Origin: Nitrosococcus halophilus Nc 4
GTDB taxonomy: Bacteria; Pseudomonadota; Gammaproteobacteria; Nitrosococcales; Nitrosococcaceae
NCBI RefSeq assembly: GCF_000024725.1
Contig: NC_013960.1
Location: 4,015,428-4,079,427, forward strand
DNA: 64,000 nt
Reading direction: 5' to 3'
Within the stretch, counting starts at the first letter, position 1. Every line of letters begins with the position of its first letter. Made by a program: the position numbers and the translations under genes. The notes under the pieces were generated by a model, which saw only the letters and a program-made list of their open reading frames with translations, was not told the origin of the DNA and did no database searches. Positions 29,530 through 39,800 of this stretch are shown in pieces.

Positions 29530-30339
29530 GTGACCAAAATAATTGTCGTCACATCTGGCAAGGGCGGCGTGGGCAAAACAACGACGAGTGCCTCGTTTTC
29601 CACAGGACTCGCCATGCAAGGCTATAAGACCGCAGTGGTTGATTTTGATGTAGGTCTACGCAACCTTGACCTTATTATGGGATGTGAGCGACGCGTAGTC
29701 TATGATTTTGTCAATGTCATTAATCAAGAAGCGCGCCTCAACCAAGCCCTTATTAAAGATAAGCACATTGAAGATTTATATATACTCCCTGCTTCTCAAA
29801 CCCGTAACAAAGATGCCTTAACCCGGGAAGGGGTCACCCGGGTTTTAGACGAATTACGGGAACTTGATTTTGATTATATTGTTTGTGATTCACCAGCCGG
29901 TATTGAACATGGGGCGCTCATGGCCCTCTATTTCGCAGACGAGGCTTTGGTGGTGACTAATCCTGAAATTTCAGCAGTCCGCGATTCTGACCGAATTCTT
30001 GGTATCCTACAAAGTCAATCCCAGCGGGCTGAACAAAGTCAAGAACCGGTCAAAGAACATTTAATCATCAGTCGCTATAGCCCTGAGCAGGTCAAGCAGG
30101 GCGAGATGTTGAGCGTCGATGATATACTCGATATCCTTGCTATTCCCATGCTAGGCGTCATTCCCGAGTCCAAAGAGGTTCTGCAAGCCTCGAACGCGGG
30201 AATACCTGTTATCATGGATGACGCCACTGATGCCGGCCAGGCCTATTGGGATGTGGTCTGTCGCTTTTTGGGTGAGGATGTTCCCCACCGGTTCATCCAT
30301 CTCCAGCGCAAGCCCTTCTTTAAACGGCTTTTTGGGTAA
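29530..30339 (+). CDS. minD: Septum-site ATPase MinD
   Basis: Membrane-binding ATPase of the Min oscillator. 269 residues. Deviant Walker A KGGVGKTT at about 11-18, the switch region DFDVGLRNLDL and the C-terminal amphipathic membrane-targeting helix (HLQRKPFFKRLFG) are present. Starts with GTG; GAGGATCGAAC upstream offers a GAGG ribosome site. It lies 37 bases after minC and 6 before minE. Confidence 0.97.
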   Translation: MTKIIVVTSGKGGVGKTTTSASFSTGLAMQGYKTAVVDFDVGLRNLDLIMGCERRVVYDFVNVINQEARLNQALIKDKHIEDLYILPASQTRNKDALTREGVTRVLDELRELDFDYIVCDSPAGIEHGALMALYFADEALVVTNPEISAVRDSDRILGILQSQSQRAEQSQEPVKEHLIISRYSPEQVKQGEMLSVDDILDILAIPMLGVIPESKEVLQASNAGIPVIMDDATDAGQAYWDVVCRFLGEDVPHRFIHLQRKPFFKRLFG

Positions 30340-30345
30340 TTAAAA

Positions 30346-30651
30346 ATGAGTTGGCTCGACTATTTTCGAACAACACGGGGAAATTCGGCTCGCAGGGCCA
30401 AAGAACGATTGCAGATTGTAATTGCTCATGAACGAATAGATCGATGTGGTCCGTCTTACCTACCTAGACTACGGCAAGACATTCTGGAGGTTATTCGTAA
30501 ATATGTCTCAGTCGATGAAGACCACGTTAAAATCCAAATGGAACAGGAGGGCGATATGGATGTTCTCGCCTTGAATATCCACTTGCCCGATATGCCCGAT
30601 ATGCCCGATACTCCTCCTCTACCCGAGAGCCATTGCTCCTCTAAGCAGTAG
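30346..30651 (+). CDS. minE: Cell-division topological factor MinE, with extended tail
   Basis: Releases MinD from the membrane and drives the pole-to-pole oscillation. 101 residues compared with 88 in E. coli. The MinD-contact helix (AKERLQIVIAHER) and the dimerisation domain to about residue 82 are normal. The last 20 residues are an odd Pro/Asp/Met-rich tail (PDMPDMPDTPP) encoded by three nine-base repeats CCCGATATG at 30586-30612, suggesting recent repeat expansion beyond the usual end. Confidence 0.94.
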   Translation: MSWLDYFRTTRGNSARRAKERLQIVIAHERIDRCGPSYLPRLRQDILEVIRKYVSVDEDHVKIQMEQEGDMDVLALNIHLPDMPDMPDTPPLPESHCSSKQ

Positions 30652-31129
30652 CTTTTCGATAGGGGTCTAAGCAGCTGTTTCTTGGGTTATTCCAAAAGTA
30701 GTCGGCTGCCAGGTTGTTGAAATCTTACCTCTCTTCCATGTGGGCGAAGAAGCATTTCGACGCTTTTTTTAATCAAGCAATCTTTTGAATGGCTCCCCCT
30801 ATCGACCCAACTTACTAGTGCGGCGCTTTTTGCTGCGTCCGAGTGGAGCAAATGATTAGGATTCAACATCAGCATTTCCGCACCCGAGTGACTGCATATG
30901 TGTTAGCTCGTTCTTTATAGAATTCGATCTCGGCGTTTAGCGCCTGCCATAAAGCTGCACACCTTTTCTTGCGAGCGCGCCATTCCTTCAGTTCGCTCAG
31001 AAGGAAACCCACGACGACATCCTAAATGACTTCATATCCCTGGCTTACTTATCGTTCTAGCTCACATACGCCACACCTATAGGAATTGGGAGCCACCCTT
31101 AAGATGATTTAGAATTTGCCTAAACGTGA
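30652..31129. other. Gap between minE and hemY, no firm gene
   Basis: About 480 bases where two convergent operons end. On the minus strand two short frames follow each other: 30869-31012 (GTG start, 47 residues, LLSELKEWRARKKRCAALWQALNAEIEFYKERANTY, helical and protein-like) and 30687-30875 (62 residues). They overlap by seven bases. I do not recognise either and they may be pieces of a decayed gene. A weak hairpin with T7 (AAGC..GCTTTTTTT, about 30747-30769) may end the min transcript. Confidence 0.4.
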
Positions 31130-32416
31130 CTAACTAGCGGGCCCCGTCAGCTGAGGAGTAGGCTCCCTAAGGGGCAGGGAAACCTCCCGTGCTGCTTCCG
31201 GCAAACTGAATTTGCCGCCTTCCTCCGTCACACCGCCGGTAGTCATAGACAATCCTTTACTATAACACTCAAGTGCCGCCTCAGAATCGCCTATCTCTTC
31301 CAACACTTTCCCCAATTCACGATAAGCTTCTGGCCTGGGGGCATAAGCAATACTGGTTTCTAGATATTGCCGCGCCTTGCCCCATAAACCATTATATTGC
31401 GCCAGCCGCCCCAGAGTGAGCAATAACCAAGGGTTGTTTCCTTGCTGGGAGAGCCAAGCTTCTGCCCGCGTAAGCTGTGCCACCAGATCCGATGACCGAA
31501 CCAATCCATAAAGATAGATTAATTCATCACTCCAATTCCTTTTCAAGGTTTCCTGGAGAAGTTGTTCCGCCAGATCTAGCTCATTACGCTCAAGAAGAGC
31601 ATAGACATAGGCGGCCACAATCCGGGGATGTCTCCGCAGGCGGTTGGGAACTGCTTTCCATGCCTCGATCAAATAAGCATCGCTTTCGCTGCGAGCAGCC
31701 TCTTGCAAAAGCTCCACATGGGCCATCACTTCTAATGACTGGGATTCCTCCTTATTCACTAAGCGCCGCTTGCGTAATTCTGGTAACAAGCCGAGCAACT
31801 GGCCCCAATCTCGGTGTTGGGAGTAAAGAGATTTTAGCAATTTAAGTGGCTGGGGGTGTCTCGGATCTAAAGCCCGCAGATGTCTTATCGTAGCCAATGC
31901 CTGATCAAACTGCCCACTGCTAATCTGTAGTTCCGCCTGGGCAAGTTCGACGGCAAAATTAGCGGCAGGCGTAGTCTCTCGGGCCAAATCTAAATAATGA
32001 TCTCGCCGCTCATAAGCGCCTTGATTCTGGGCAGCACGGGCAGCGGCAATATAATTGAGTAACGGGGTATTGCTATGAGCGATATCCTTAACCAAGGCAC
32101 GCTCTGCCCGATCCCAATTCCCTTCCTCTATGTCGATCAAACCTTCAATCAACATCTTGCTCGCGCGCGAGTTCCGCCGCCGTTGCCGTGTTTCTCCTAG
32201 CCGCTGGGGGGCTCGCCACATGTTGGAAAAAAAGCGCAGGGCTAAGTATCCTCCGATAAAGGCTAACCCTGCCACAATCACTGCCAGAGTCAGAGTTGTT
32301 TCCACCATCCATTGGCCATATCCGACAACGAGATAACCGGAGTCATCATGGGTGAGCAGTTCCAAACCTACCGCCAGGATCAGAACAATCAAGCCAAAGA
32401 TCACTGCTTTCATCAT
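31130..32416 (-). CDS. hemY: HemY protein, TPR-type membrane protein of the hem operon
   Basis: 428 residues. Two N-terminal membrane helices (about 3-18 and 38-62) carry the HemY_N domain, followed by TPR-like helical repeats to about residue 400. It is not the oxidase also called HemY in Gram-positives. Its precise role in heme metabolism is unknown. Last gene of hemCDXY, overlapping hemX by four bases. Confidence 0.93.
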   Translation of the reverse strand: MMKAVIFGLIVLILAVGLELLTHDDSGYLVVGYGQWMVETTLTLAVIVAGLAFIGGYLALRFFSNMWRAPQRLGETRQRRRNSRASKMLIEGLIDIEEGNWDRAERALVKDIAHSNTPLLNYIAAARAAQNQGAYERRDHYLDLARETTPAANFAVELAQAELQISSGQFDQALATIRHLRALDPRHPQPLKLLKSLYSQHRDWGQLLGLLPELRKRRLVNKEESQSLEVMAHVELLQEAARSESDAYLIEAWKAVPNRLRRHPRIVAAYVYALLERNELDLAEQLLQETLKRNWSDELIYLYGLVRSSDLVAQLTRAEAWLSQQGNNPWLLLTLGRLAQYNGLWGKARQYLETSIAYAPRPEAYRELGKVLEEIGDSEAALECYSKGLSMTTGGVTEEGGKFSLPEAAREVSLPLREPTPQLTGPAS

Positions 32417-34032
32417 GCCTTACCTCCTTCGCCACCTCCGGCAGCTTGCGGCCCAATATGCTCCTGCACCCGCTCCAACGCCTTTAACGATCCAGAAATT
32501 TCTGGTAACGCGGGTTTAATTGCCGTCTGTTCCAGCTCAACGAGGGTGTCCTCCATAACCTTAGCTTCAGGCCCTTGGAAATAAGTCTGCAACCAACTTT
32601 GAGCTAGCTGGAGACTTTGCCGAAAGCTACCCTCATTTTTTTGTAATAGGCTCAGCCGAGCTGATTCTAATTCAAGCCGCAGATTTTGGTAGAGAAAGTA
32701 GCGCTCTTCCGGTGGTAATATGGGAATACCTCCCCCTTCCCCTTCACCTCGGCGCCTGACGACGACCAAATTCTTGAGATCGCTCCAGATAACCTGCAAA
32801 AACTCCCTGGCCTTAGCGATATAAGTATTCCCTTCTGCTTCCGGCGCCTGCTCAGAGGCCTGCTCTTCCACCTTTGGAGTCGACGTCGGCTCCTCTAACA
32901 CCGTTTCTTTGAGTTCTAATTCTTCTACCCGATCAATGAGGCTAGTAAGAGATAGCGCCATGCCATCAATGTCAGGAACGGGCACCGCTTTTAAGGAACT
33001 GATTTCTTCCGCTAATTTAGCTCGCACTGGCGTTAACGCCGGATCGGCCACCTCGCGGAGAATCTGATCAGCCGTCTGCAAGGCCACAAGCGCGGTGTTT
33101 ACATCCCGTTCCAATTGCAACCGTTCATTGGCGATACGCATGAGGTAAGCAGCCTCGGCAATGTCCCAATTCCCAGGCTGCGGGCCCTGTTCTATTTCCG
33201 TGCGGAGAATACGCAGAGCGGATTCCAGAGCGGCCATTTCCTTCTGGATCATCTCAAGCTCATTGGCATTCCCCTCAAGTTCTCCCTTCAAGGAGCTAAC
33301 CGCTTGCTGGAGGGGTTCTTCTCTGCCCGCAAGCCGTTCATCCACCTGGGAGGCTACTCGGGAATCTACTTGACTATCTAGTTGTTCCGTCAATTTCTTA
33401 GAGAGGGCCTCTCGCGCCTCCCGTTCCTTCTCCGCCAAGGAGCGCGCGTAGTAGGCATCCCCCGCAGCAACTAAAATGAGGGCAACGGCCAGAATCATAA
33501 ACCCTGCCATAGACCTGCCTCGGCCACGGCCATCGCTTGCCGGCGCTTTAGAAGGCTTAAACGCCGGCTTGCCATCCTCACCCTCGGCTGGGGAAGCTTC
33601 TGCTGCTGCCCCTGCAGCAACTCCCTCGGACATTGGCTGTTCTGGTTCTAGAGTTTTTGATTCCTGCTCCGCCTCCTTTGTTTTTTGGAAATCACTTTCT
33701 TCTGAGGCCGCTTCTGGTGAAGGTTTGTCAGAGGAGTTACCCATAGTTCCTCCTGGCGCTACAAAAGCCGGTTGATTACTTTCTGTTTCTGAAGAAAAAA
33801 CCCCCTTTTCCTCAGGACTCTCCACTGTGGATTCTGCTTTGGGTGCAGTAGGCTGGGTTTCTGGCCTTTCTGGCTCCGGGGCTTTTGCATTGGCTTCCCC
33901 CGTTACCGCTGAGTTAACCTCATTAAATGTTGTTTCTGCTGATGAGCCGGCCTTCTTTTGCTTCTTTTTGCTGCGGTGTGCTCCTTTCGCGCGTCGACGT
34001 CCTGGCAAGTTTTCTTCTTTATCATCACTCAT
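32413..34032 (-). CDS. hemX: HemX-like membrane protein with long disordered N-terminus
   Basis: 539 residues, longer than the about 390 of E. coli HemX. The excess is an N-terminal cytoplasmic stretch of some 170 residues: a basic start (GRRRAKGAHRSKKKQKK) then low-complexity Glu/Ser/Pro/Ala. One membrane helix (about 175-191), a coiled coil (about 195-275) and the HemX domain follow (AAYLMRIANERLQLERDVNTAL). Often mis-annotated as a uroporphyrinogen methyltransferase, but it has no such fold. Overlaps hemD and hemY by four bases each. Confidence 0.92.
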   Translation of the reverse strand: MSDDKEENLPGRRRAKGAHRSKKKQKKAGSSAETTFNEVNSAVTGEANAKAPEPERPETQPTAPKAESTVESPEEKGVFSSETESNQPAFVAPGGTMGNSSDKPSPEAASEESDFQKTKEAEQESKTLEPEQPMSEGVAAGAAAEASPAEGEDGKPAFKPSKAPASDGRGRGRSMAGFMILAVALILVAAGDAYYARSLAEKEREAREALSKKLTEQLDSQVDSRVASQVDERLAGREEPLQQAVSSLKGELEGNANELEMIQKEMAALESALRILRTEIEQGPQPGNWDIAEAAYLMRIANERLQLERDVNTALVALQTADQILREVADPALTPVRAKLAEEISSLKAVPVPDIDGMALSLTSLIDRVEELELKETVLEEPTSTPKVEEQASEQAPEAEGNTYIAKAREFLQVIWSDLKNLVVVRRRGEGEGGGIPILPPEERYFLYQNLRLELESARLSLLQKNEGSFRQSLQLAQSWLQTYFQGPEAKVMEDTLVELEQTAIKPALPEISGSLKALERVQEHIGPQAAGGGEGGKA

Positions 34033-34826
34033 AATTTATCCTCATGTTCAATGATGGCCTGGACAAGAGCGGTATCGCTAGGCTCCTGTGCCACCCATAT
34101 TTGGGTAAATCCAAGCTCTTTTGCTTGCTGCGCTTGCCGCGAGCCGATGACTACAAGGGGGGTCAGGCGAAGTTTTTCTAACAGAGGTTCCCCGACCAGA
34201 TAACAAAGATTTTCTAAAACGGCTTTACTGGTGGTAATCACTACATCGAGGGGACGGTGCGCCAGGGCTTGGCGGAGATTGGCTGCCACTGATGGAGGAG
34301 GTAAGCTGCGGCGGTACACCTCAGCATATTCAATTTGGGCACCACGCTTGGCCAACGTTCCCGCCAAAAGCTCCCGTCCTCCACTGCCGCGGAAAATGAC
34401 TACCCGCTTCCCTTTCATATGCTGCAATTCATCCATGGCGAGCAACGCTTCGCTGTTATAGCCGGAGGTAGGGCAAAGGTGGGGATGCAGCCCGAAGGCG
34501 GCCAAAGCCTGGGCAGTAGCTTGCCCTACCACTGCAATTTTAAGATCTGCTGGCACTTCTCGCCGGGAAAGTACCCACGACAACCCCCGTTTGACTGCAT
34601 TAACACTCACAAACACAGCCCAATGAAAACCCTCTAAGCGGCGAATAACCTCCTCTACCGCAAAAGGCTCCTTGGGATCGCCAATTTCCACCGCCGGGAA
34701 GCGCAAAACCTGCCCTCCTTCGGCTTCGATTAATTGAGATAACCCTTCAGCTTGCTCTGCAGGACGGGTGACCAATATCCACTGACCCGCAAGCCGTTGC
34801 CGTGAGAGGGTCTCCTTTTCAGTCAC
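34029..34826 (-). CDS. hemD: Uroporphyrinogen-III synthase
   Basis: Cyclises hydroxymethylbilane with inversion of ring D. 265 residues, two-domain HemD fold. The family is weakly conserved; recognisable parts are the start ([22 protein letters not shown]), [11 protein letters not shown] and the C-terminal [32 protein letters not shown]. Position in hemCDXY makes the call firm. It overlaps hemC by eight bases and hemX by four. Confidence 0.94.
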   Translation of the reverse strand: MTEKETLSRQRLAGQWILVTRPAEQAEGLSQLIEAEGGQVLRFPAVEIGDPKEPFAVEEVIRRLEGFHWAVFVSVNAVKRGLSWVLSRREVPADLKIAVVGQATAQALAAFGLHPHLCPTSGYNSEALLAMDELQHMKGKRVVIFRGSGGRELLAGTLAKRGAQIEYAEVYRRSLPPPSVAANLRQALAHRPLDVVITTSKAVLENLCYLVGEPLLEKLRLTPLVVIGSRQAQQAKELGFTQIWVAQEPSDTALVQAIIEHEDKL

Positions 34827-35751
34827 CGTAGACCTCCGCCAGGATCTTATCCGCCCCCCGCCGCAGCAAATCCTCGCCCAGGGATACCCCTAACACCTCT
34901 GCTTCCTCAGGCGTTCCCCACATTTCACCTCGAATGACTTTACCCCCATCCGGTTGTCCCACCAGAGCACGTAATCGCAGCCGCTCACCATCAAGTTCAG
35001 CATAGGCAGCAATGGGAACTTGGCAGCCACCCGCAAGCCGCTCATTTAACGCCCGTTCAGCACGAATGGTAGTCCGCGTTGGGGTATGTTCAAGCACTTT
35101 TAATAGCTCCTCCGTAGCGGTATCGCCCTTTCGGCACTCAATGCCAATAGCCCCCTGGCCGATAGCAGGAAGACTGACCTCAGGGGCCAGCAATTCTGTT
35201 ATTCGGTCAGTCAGCCCTAAACGTTTTAAACCCGAAGCCGCCAAAACAATGCCATCAAATTCATTGTTGTCTAATTTGGCTAAGCGGGTATTAACATTAC
35301 CGCGCAGATCCAAAACATGGAAGTCTGGGCGACGTTCGCGTACTTGACTTTGTCGGCGTAGGCTCGAAGTTCCCACGCGCGCACCTTCCGGAAGACTATC
35401 CAATTGCTGCCAGTGGTTGGAGACAAAAGCATCCCTGGGATCCTCTCGCTCACAAATTACCGAGATGTGGAGGTCTTCCGGCAAAACCACTGGTACATCT
35501 TTCATGGAATGAACGGCAATATCGGCCTCTCCGCTAAGCAGACCTTGTTCCAATTCCTTAACAAACAATCCCTTACCACCTACCTTGGCCAGGGGAGTAT
35601 CCAAGATTTTATCGCCCTGGGTGCTCATTCGAACCAATTCTACACTCAAGCCAGGGTGGTGATGACGCAATGTATCAGCAACATATTCAGCTTGCCACAA
35701 AGCAAGGAGACTCTTACGTGTGGCAATACGAAGACAAGTCTTTGCACTCAT
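34819..35751 (-). CDS. hemC: Porphobilinogen deaminase (hydroxymethylbilane synthase)
   Basis: Joins four porphobilinogens into hydroxymethylbilane. 310 residues. Dipyrromethane cofactor is bound by C243 in [10 protein letters not shown], and the signature [18 protein letters not shown] and GTSSLRRQ regions are present. First gene of hemCDXY, divergent from argH with about 190 bases between. Confidence 0.97.
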   Translation of the reverse strand: MSAKTCLRIATRKSLLALWQAEYVADTLRHHHPGLSVELVRMSTQGDKILDTPLAKVGGKGLFVKELEQGLLSGEADIAVHSMKDVPVVLPEDLHISVICEREDPRDAFVSNHWQQLDSLPEGARVGTSSLRRQSQVRERRPDFHVLDLRGNVNTRLAKLDNNEFDGIVLAASGLKRLGLTDRITELLAPEVSLPAIGQGAIGIECRKGDTATEELLKVLEHTPTRTTIRAERALNERLAGGCQVPIAAYAELDGERLRLRALVGQPDGGKVIRGEMWGTPEEAEVLGVSLGEDLLRRGADKILAEVYGD

Positions 35752-35951
35752 AATATAAACACCATTTTATATCGATTTAATAGGCTAAAGCTGCTTTAAA
35801 GAGGAAATGGGACCGGGTATGGAATTGCAAAGCTTGAATACAGACCTTATCCGAATGCAGCACCAAGACGGATATTTGGCGTAAAATTACCGCAAGATAC
35901 CCCTATACCCAAAACTTTTCCACTTCCAACACGCGGAGAATGCTATTTTAT

Positions 35952-37352
35952 ATGAGTCACGACACTACCCACAGTAAACCCTGGTCCGGTCGCTTCAATG
36001 AACCCACCGATGCCTTTGTTGAAGAATTCACCGCCTCTGTCGGCTTTGACCGCCGACTGTATCGACAGGATATCCGGGGTTCTATCGCTCACGCGCACAT
36101 GCTAAGCAAAGTAGGGGTGCTCTCTACGGAGGAGTCCGAGGCCATTGTGCAGGGCTTAGAAGCCATTGCCCAAGACATCGACAAGGGACAGTTTTCCTGG
36201 TCCGTCACGCTTGAAGATGTGCACATGAATATCGAGGCCGCCCTTACCGAGCGTATTGGTCCCGTCGGCAAAAAGCTGCATACAGGCCGTTCTCGAAATG
36301 ACCAGATTGCCACGGATATCCGTTTGTATCTACGTGATGCCATCGATGCCATTGCAACCCAACTGAGACACCTGCAAGAAGCCTTGCTAGATCTAGCCGA
36401 GCGCGAGGCAGAAACGATCATGCCAGGGTTTACCCACCTGCAAACGGCACAACCCGTGACCTTTGGTCATCACTTGATGGCCTGGTTCGAAATGCTGGCA
36501 AGGGATAACGAACGCCTTGCGGATTGCCGCCGCCGGGTGAATATCCTGCCCTTGGGGGCGGCGGCCCTAGCGGGAACCACCTTTCCTATCGATCGCGCCT
36601 ATACGGCCGAACTGCTGGGCTTTGAGGCTATCACAGAGAATTCATTGGACGCAGTCTCCGATCGGGATTTTGCCATTGAATTTACCGCTGTTGGTGCTCT
36701 CCTCATGACCCATCTGTCCCGTTTTGCTGAGGAATTAGTGCTATGGTCCTCAGCCCAGTTTGACTTTGTCACTCTCCCGGATCGGTTCTGTACGGGATCG
36801 TCTATTATGCCCCAGAAGAAAAACCCTGATGTTCCAGAACTGGTGAGAGGAAAAACAGGCCGAGTCAACGGCCACCTCATCAGTCTTCTCACCCTAATGA
36901 AAAGCCAACCTCTTGCTTATAACAAAGATAACCAGGAAGACAAAGAGCCCCTATTCGATACTATTGACACTCTCCTGGGATCCCTGCGGGCTTTTGCCGA
37001 TATGGTTCCGGCCATAAAAGCTAATTCCGATAAAATGCGCGAAGCAGCCGCTAAAGGCTATGCCACTGCGACTGATCTCGCTGACTATCTGGTGCGTAAA
37101 GGCGCTTCCTTCCGAGATGCCCATGAAATAGTAGGCAAAGCCGTCGCCCATGCCATTGAACAGGGCGAGGATCTGGCCGCACTCAATCTGGAAACCCTCC
37201 AAAGCTTTACCCCTCTTATCCAGGAAGATGTCTTCTCAGTCCTCACATTGGAGGGTTCGGTGGCGGCAAGAAACCATTTAGGAGGCACCGCGCCTACCCA
37301 AGTACGCGCTGCCATCCAACGGGCGCGGAGGAAACTAAGCCCCCAACCCTAA
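35952..37352 (+). CDS. argH: Argininosuccinate lyase
   Basis: Last step of arginine synthesis: argininosuccinate to arginine and fumarate. About 466 residues. The fumarase/aspartase signature [11 protein letters not shown] is intact, with HTGRSRNDQ and [11 protein letters not shown] prefer the ATG at 35952; another at 35940 is possible but has GGAG almost touching it. Divergent from hemC. Its stop codon overlaps the gcvT stop on the other strand. Confidence 0.96.
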   Translation: MSHDTTHSKPWSGRFNEPTDAFVEEFTASVGFDRRLYRQDIRGSIAHAHMLSKVGVLSTEESEAIVQGLEAIAQDIDKGQFSWSVTLEDVHMNIEAALTERIGPVGKKLHTGRSRNDQIATDIRLYLRDAIDAIATQLRHLQEALLDLAEREAETIMPGFTHLQTAQPVTFGHHLMAWFEMLARDNERLADCRRRVNILPLGAAALAGTTFPIDRAYTAELLGFEAITENSLDAVSDRDFAIEFTAVGALLMTHLSRFAEELVLWSSAQFDFVTLPDRFCTGSSIMPQKKNPDVPELVRGKTGRVNGHLISLLTLMKSQPLAYNKDNQEDKEPLFDTIDTLLGSLRAFADMVPAIKANSDKMREAAAKGYATATDLADYLVRKGASFRDAHEIVGKAVAHAIEQGEDLAALNLETLQSFTPLIQEDVFSVLTLEGSVAARNHLGGTAPTQVRAAIQRARRKLSPQP

Positions 37353-38464
37353 CTGGCCTCGATTTGTCCCATCAGCTCTGGAGGGAGGCAGGCACGCCCC
37401 TGGCGAACAAAAGGCGGCTTGACAATAGTGGCCGCCACCGCCCGATCCCGGATATAGACCTCACAGGGACCCTTAGCTTCGGCAGGCACCCGGGCAAGGG
37501 CAATGGATCGCTCTAAGCTAGGAGAAAACCCGCCGCTGGTGATTACCCCCTCACCTACGGGAGTGACTACCCGCTGTCCATTGCGCATAAGGCCCTTTCC
37601 CTGGAGCAATAAGCCCACTAACTGGCGGGGGCAACCGGCAGCTTGCTGGGCTTCTAAGGCATCACGACCGATAAAATCCCGCTCGGTGGGTTCCCATGCA
37701 ACGGTCCATCCAAGACCCGACTCCAGAGGGGTCGTCGTCTCATCCATATCGGTGCCATAAAGACACATGCCCGCTTCTAACCTCAAGGTATCCCGCGCGC
37801 CAAGACCACAGGGTGTCACGCCACTGGCCACCAGGCGTTGCCACCAGTCTTGGGCCTTGGCCCCAGGTAGCAACAATTCATAACCATCTTCCCCCGTATA
37901 GCCCGTACGGGCAACAAAGAGTTCATCCTCCCACACCGCCTGAAAGCGCTTCAGGCTAGAAACCTTTTCCTTTAAGGTTTCTGGCAGTTGCTCATGGACT
38001 TTGGTGCGCGCCTCAGGTCCTTGTACGGCAATCATTGCCAGATCAGATCGTTCCTCCACTTGAACATCAAAAGGATCCGCCTGGGTTTCGATCCAAGTCA
38101 GGTCTTTATCCCGGGTGCCCGCATTAGACACGATACGGAATTTCTGCTCTGCCATAAAGTAAACAATAAGGTCATCAATCACCCCCCCCTGCTCATTAAG
38201 TATGCAGCTATAAAGTGCTGTTCCAGGGACGGTTGAACGATCCACGTTATTGGCCAGCAAGCGGCGTAAAAAAGGGCGTACCTTCTCCCCCTTGAGATCA
38301 ATCACCGCCATATGGGAAACATCAAATATCCCAGCGCTCCGGCGCACTTCCTGATGTTCTCTCACCTGTGAGCCGTAATGCAGGGGCATGTCCCAGCCGG
38401 CAAAATCCACCAACCGACCCCCTGCTGAGCGGTGCTGTTCAAATATCGCGGTATGTTTTCCCAT
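37349..38464 (-). CDS. gcvT: Aminomethyltransferase (glycine cleavage T protein)
   Basis: Transfers the methylene group from the aminomethylated H protein to tetrahydrofolate. 371 residues. [24 protein letters not shown] and the C-terminal barrel ([10 protein letters not shown]) are typical. A strong ribosome site GAGGAGGAGC precedes the ATG. gcvH and gcvP are not next to it in this window. No glycine riboswitch is evident in the 184 bases upstream. The 3' end overlaps argH by four bases, convergently. Confidence 0.96.
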   Translation of the reverse strand: MGKHTAIFEQHRSAGGRLVDFAGWDMPLHYGSQVREHQEVRRSAGIFDVSHMAVIDLKGEKVRPFLRRLLANNVDRSTVPGTALYSCILNEQGGVIDDLIVYFMAEQKFRIVSNAGTRDKDLTWIETQADPFDVQVEERSDLAMIAVQGPEARTKVHEQLPETLKEKVSSLKRFQAVWEDELFVARTGYTGEDGYELLLPGAKAQDWWQRLVASGVTPCGLGARDTLRLEAGMCLYGTDMDETTTPLESGLGWTVAWEPTERDFIGRDALEAQQAAGCPRQLVGLLLQGKGLMRNGQRVVTPVGEGVITSGGFSPSLERSIALARVPAEAKGPCEVYIRDRAVAATIVKPPFVRQGRACLPPELMGQIEAS

Positions 38465-38648
38465 TACAAGCTCCTCCTCATGTATATTAACTATGACACA
38501 GCCCAGAAGGGGATGGAAGGCTATCTTTCCACAACCGCTGCTGTTGCCGGCATCACCTCTGAGTGATAGCCGATATCAAACAGTTTTTCAGATGGTAATA
38601 AGACGTGGATTTAATGGCAAGGTAAGTAATTGAAGGAGTTAAAGAACC

Positions 38649-39767
38649 TTGAGGATCGGGAAATTCTTTATAGTCGGCCTGCTGAGTATCGCCCTTGGGA
38701 ACCCCAGCGCTAACGCTGGTTTGCCCTTGAGTTTGTTCGAGGATTCAGAGGAACTTCCCTCCCTTGCACCCATGCTCGAGAAGGCTACCCCCTCCGTGGT
38801 CAACATTGCAACTCGCAACCGAACGCCTGTTCCTGGAAATCCCTTATTCAAAGATCCCTTTTTCCGTTTTTTCTTTAATCCACCCGACTCCCCTAAAACG
38901 ATTCCCCGGCAAAGTCTTGGCTCCGGAGTCATCATCAGTGCCCGCGAAGGCCTTGTCCTCACCAATAATCATGTGATTGATAAAGCCGATGAGATTACGG
39001 TTACCCTCCGTGACGGGCGCCAACTTTCCGCAAAGGTAGTCGGTACCGATCCCCCTAGCGATATCGCGGTCATTAAGATTCCCGCTCAAGATCTTACCGC
39101 TTTGCCCATGGCCAATTCCGATACTCTCCGGGTAGGGGACTTCGTGATTGCCATCGGCAATCCCTTTGGCCTTGGGCAAACCGTCACTTCAGGAATTGTC
39201 AGCGCCTTAGGCCGCAGCGGCCTTGGAATCGAAGGATATGAAAATTTTATTCAAACCGATGCCTCCATTAACCCTGGCAATTCAGGTGGGGCATTGGTCA
39301 ATCTCCGGGGAGAGCTGGTAGGGATCAATACGGCTATTTTTACCCCCGATGGCGGCAATGTGGGCATCGGCTTTGCTATTCCCAGTAATATGGCTCGGGA
39401 AATTATGGAACAACTCCTTAAGTATGGTGAGGTGCACCGTGGTCGGCTCGGGATTGCTGTCCAAGATCTGACACCTGAGCTGATTAAGGCTTTCGGTATC
39501 GATATTCGTCAGGGAGCGGTAGTTGTTCAAGTTCTCCCCAACTCGGCAGCCGCAGAAAGTGAACTTGAGGTAGGCGACATTATCGTGGCCGTCGATGATC
39601 AGCCGGTTCACAACGCCGACCAACTGCGCAACTTAATTGGTCTATCTCGGGCAGGGAAACAAATCAATCTTACCGTACTCCGTAATGGGAAAGAGATCCA
39701 CCTGACCATCACCATTAAGAAAATCACGACAACATCGGCACCTGGAAAAATAGCGCCTTATTCTTAA
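38649..39767 (+). CDS. HtrA/Deg-family periplasmic serine protease, one PDZ domain
   Basis: Periplasmic quality-control protease. 372 residues from a TTG at 38649, which has AAGGAG ten bases upstream. A cleavable signal peptide ends at SANA-G (residue 23-24), unlike the membrane anchor of DegS. The triad is H108 (TNNHVID), D138 (SDIAVIK) and S212 (GNSGGAL). A single PDZ domain occupies about 265-358, where DegP and DegQ have two. Could be a DegS/AlgW-type regulator of envelope stress or a short DegQ; the sequence alone does not decide. Confidence 0.9.
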   Translation: MRIGKFFIVGLLSIALGNPSANAGLPLSLFEDSEELPSLAPMLEKATPSVVNIATRNRTPVPGNPLFKDPFFRFFFNPPDSPKTIPRQSLGSGVIISAREGLVLTNNHVIDKADEITVTLRDGRQLSAKVVGTDPPSDIAVIKIPAQDLTALPMANSDTLRVGDFVIAIGNPFGLGQTVTSGIVSALGRSGLGIEGYENFIQTDASINPGNSGGALVNLRGELVGINTAIFTPDGGNVGIGFAIPSNMAREIMEQLLKYGEVHRGRLGIAVQDLTPELIKAFGIDIRQGAVVVQVLPNSAAAESELEVGDIIVAVDDQPVHNADQLRNLIGLSRAGKQINLTVLRNGKEIHLTITIKKITTTSAPGKIAPYS

Positions 39768-39800
39768 TGGTTGTAGTGGAGAAAAAAAGGGGTTTTGAGG

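Noticed and set aside
38465..38648. Possible glycine riboswitch before gcvT
   Set aside because: The characteristic paired aptamer segments are not seen on the minus strand; only a strong ribosome site stands out.
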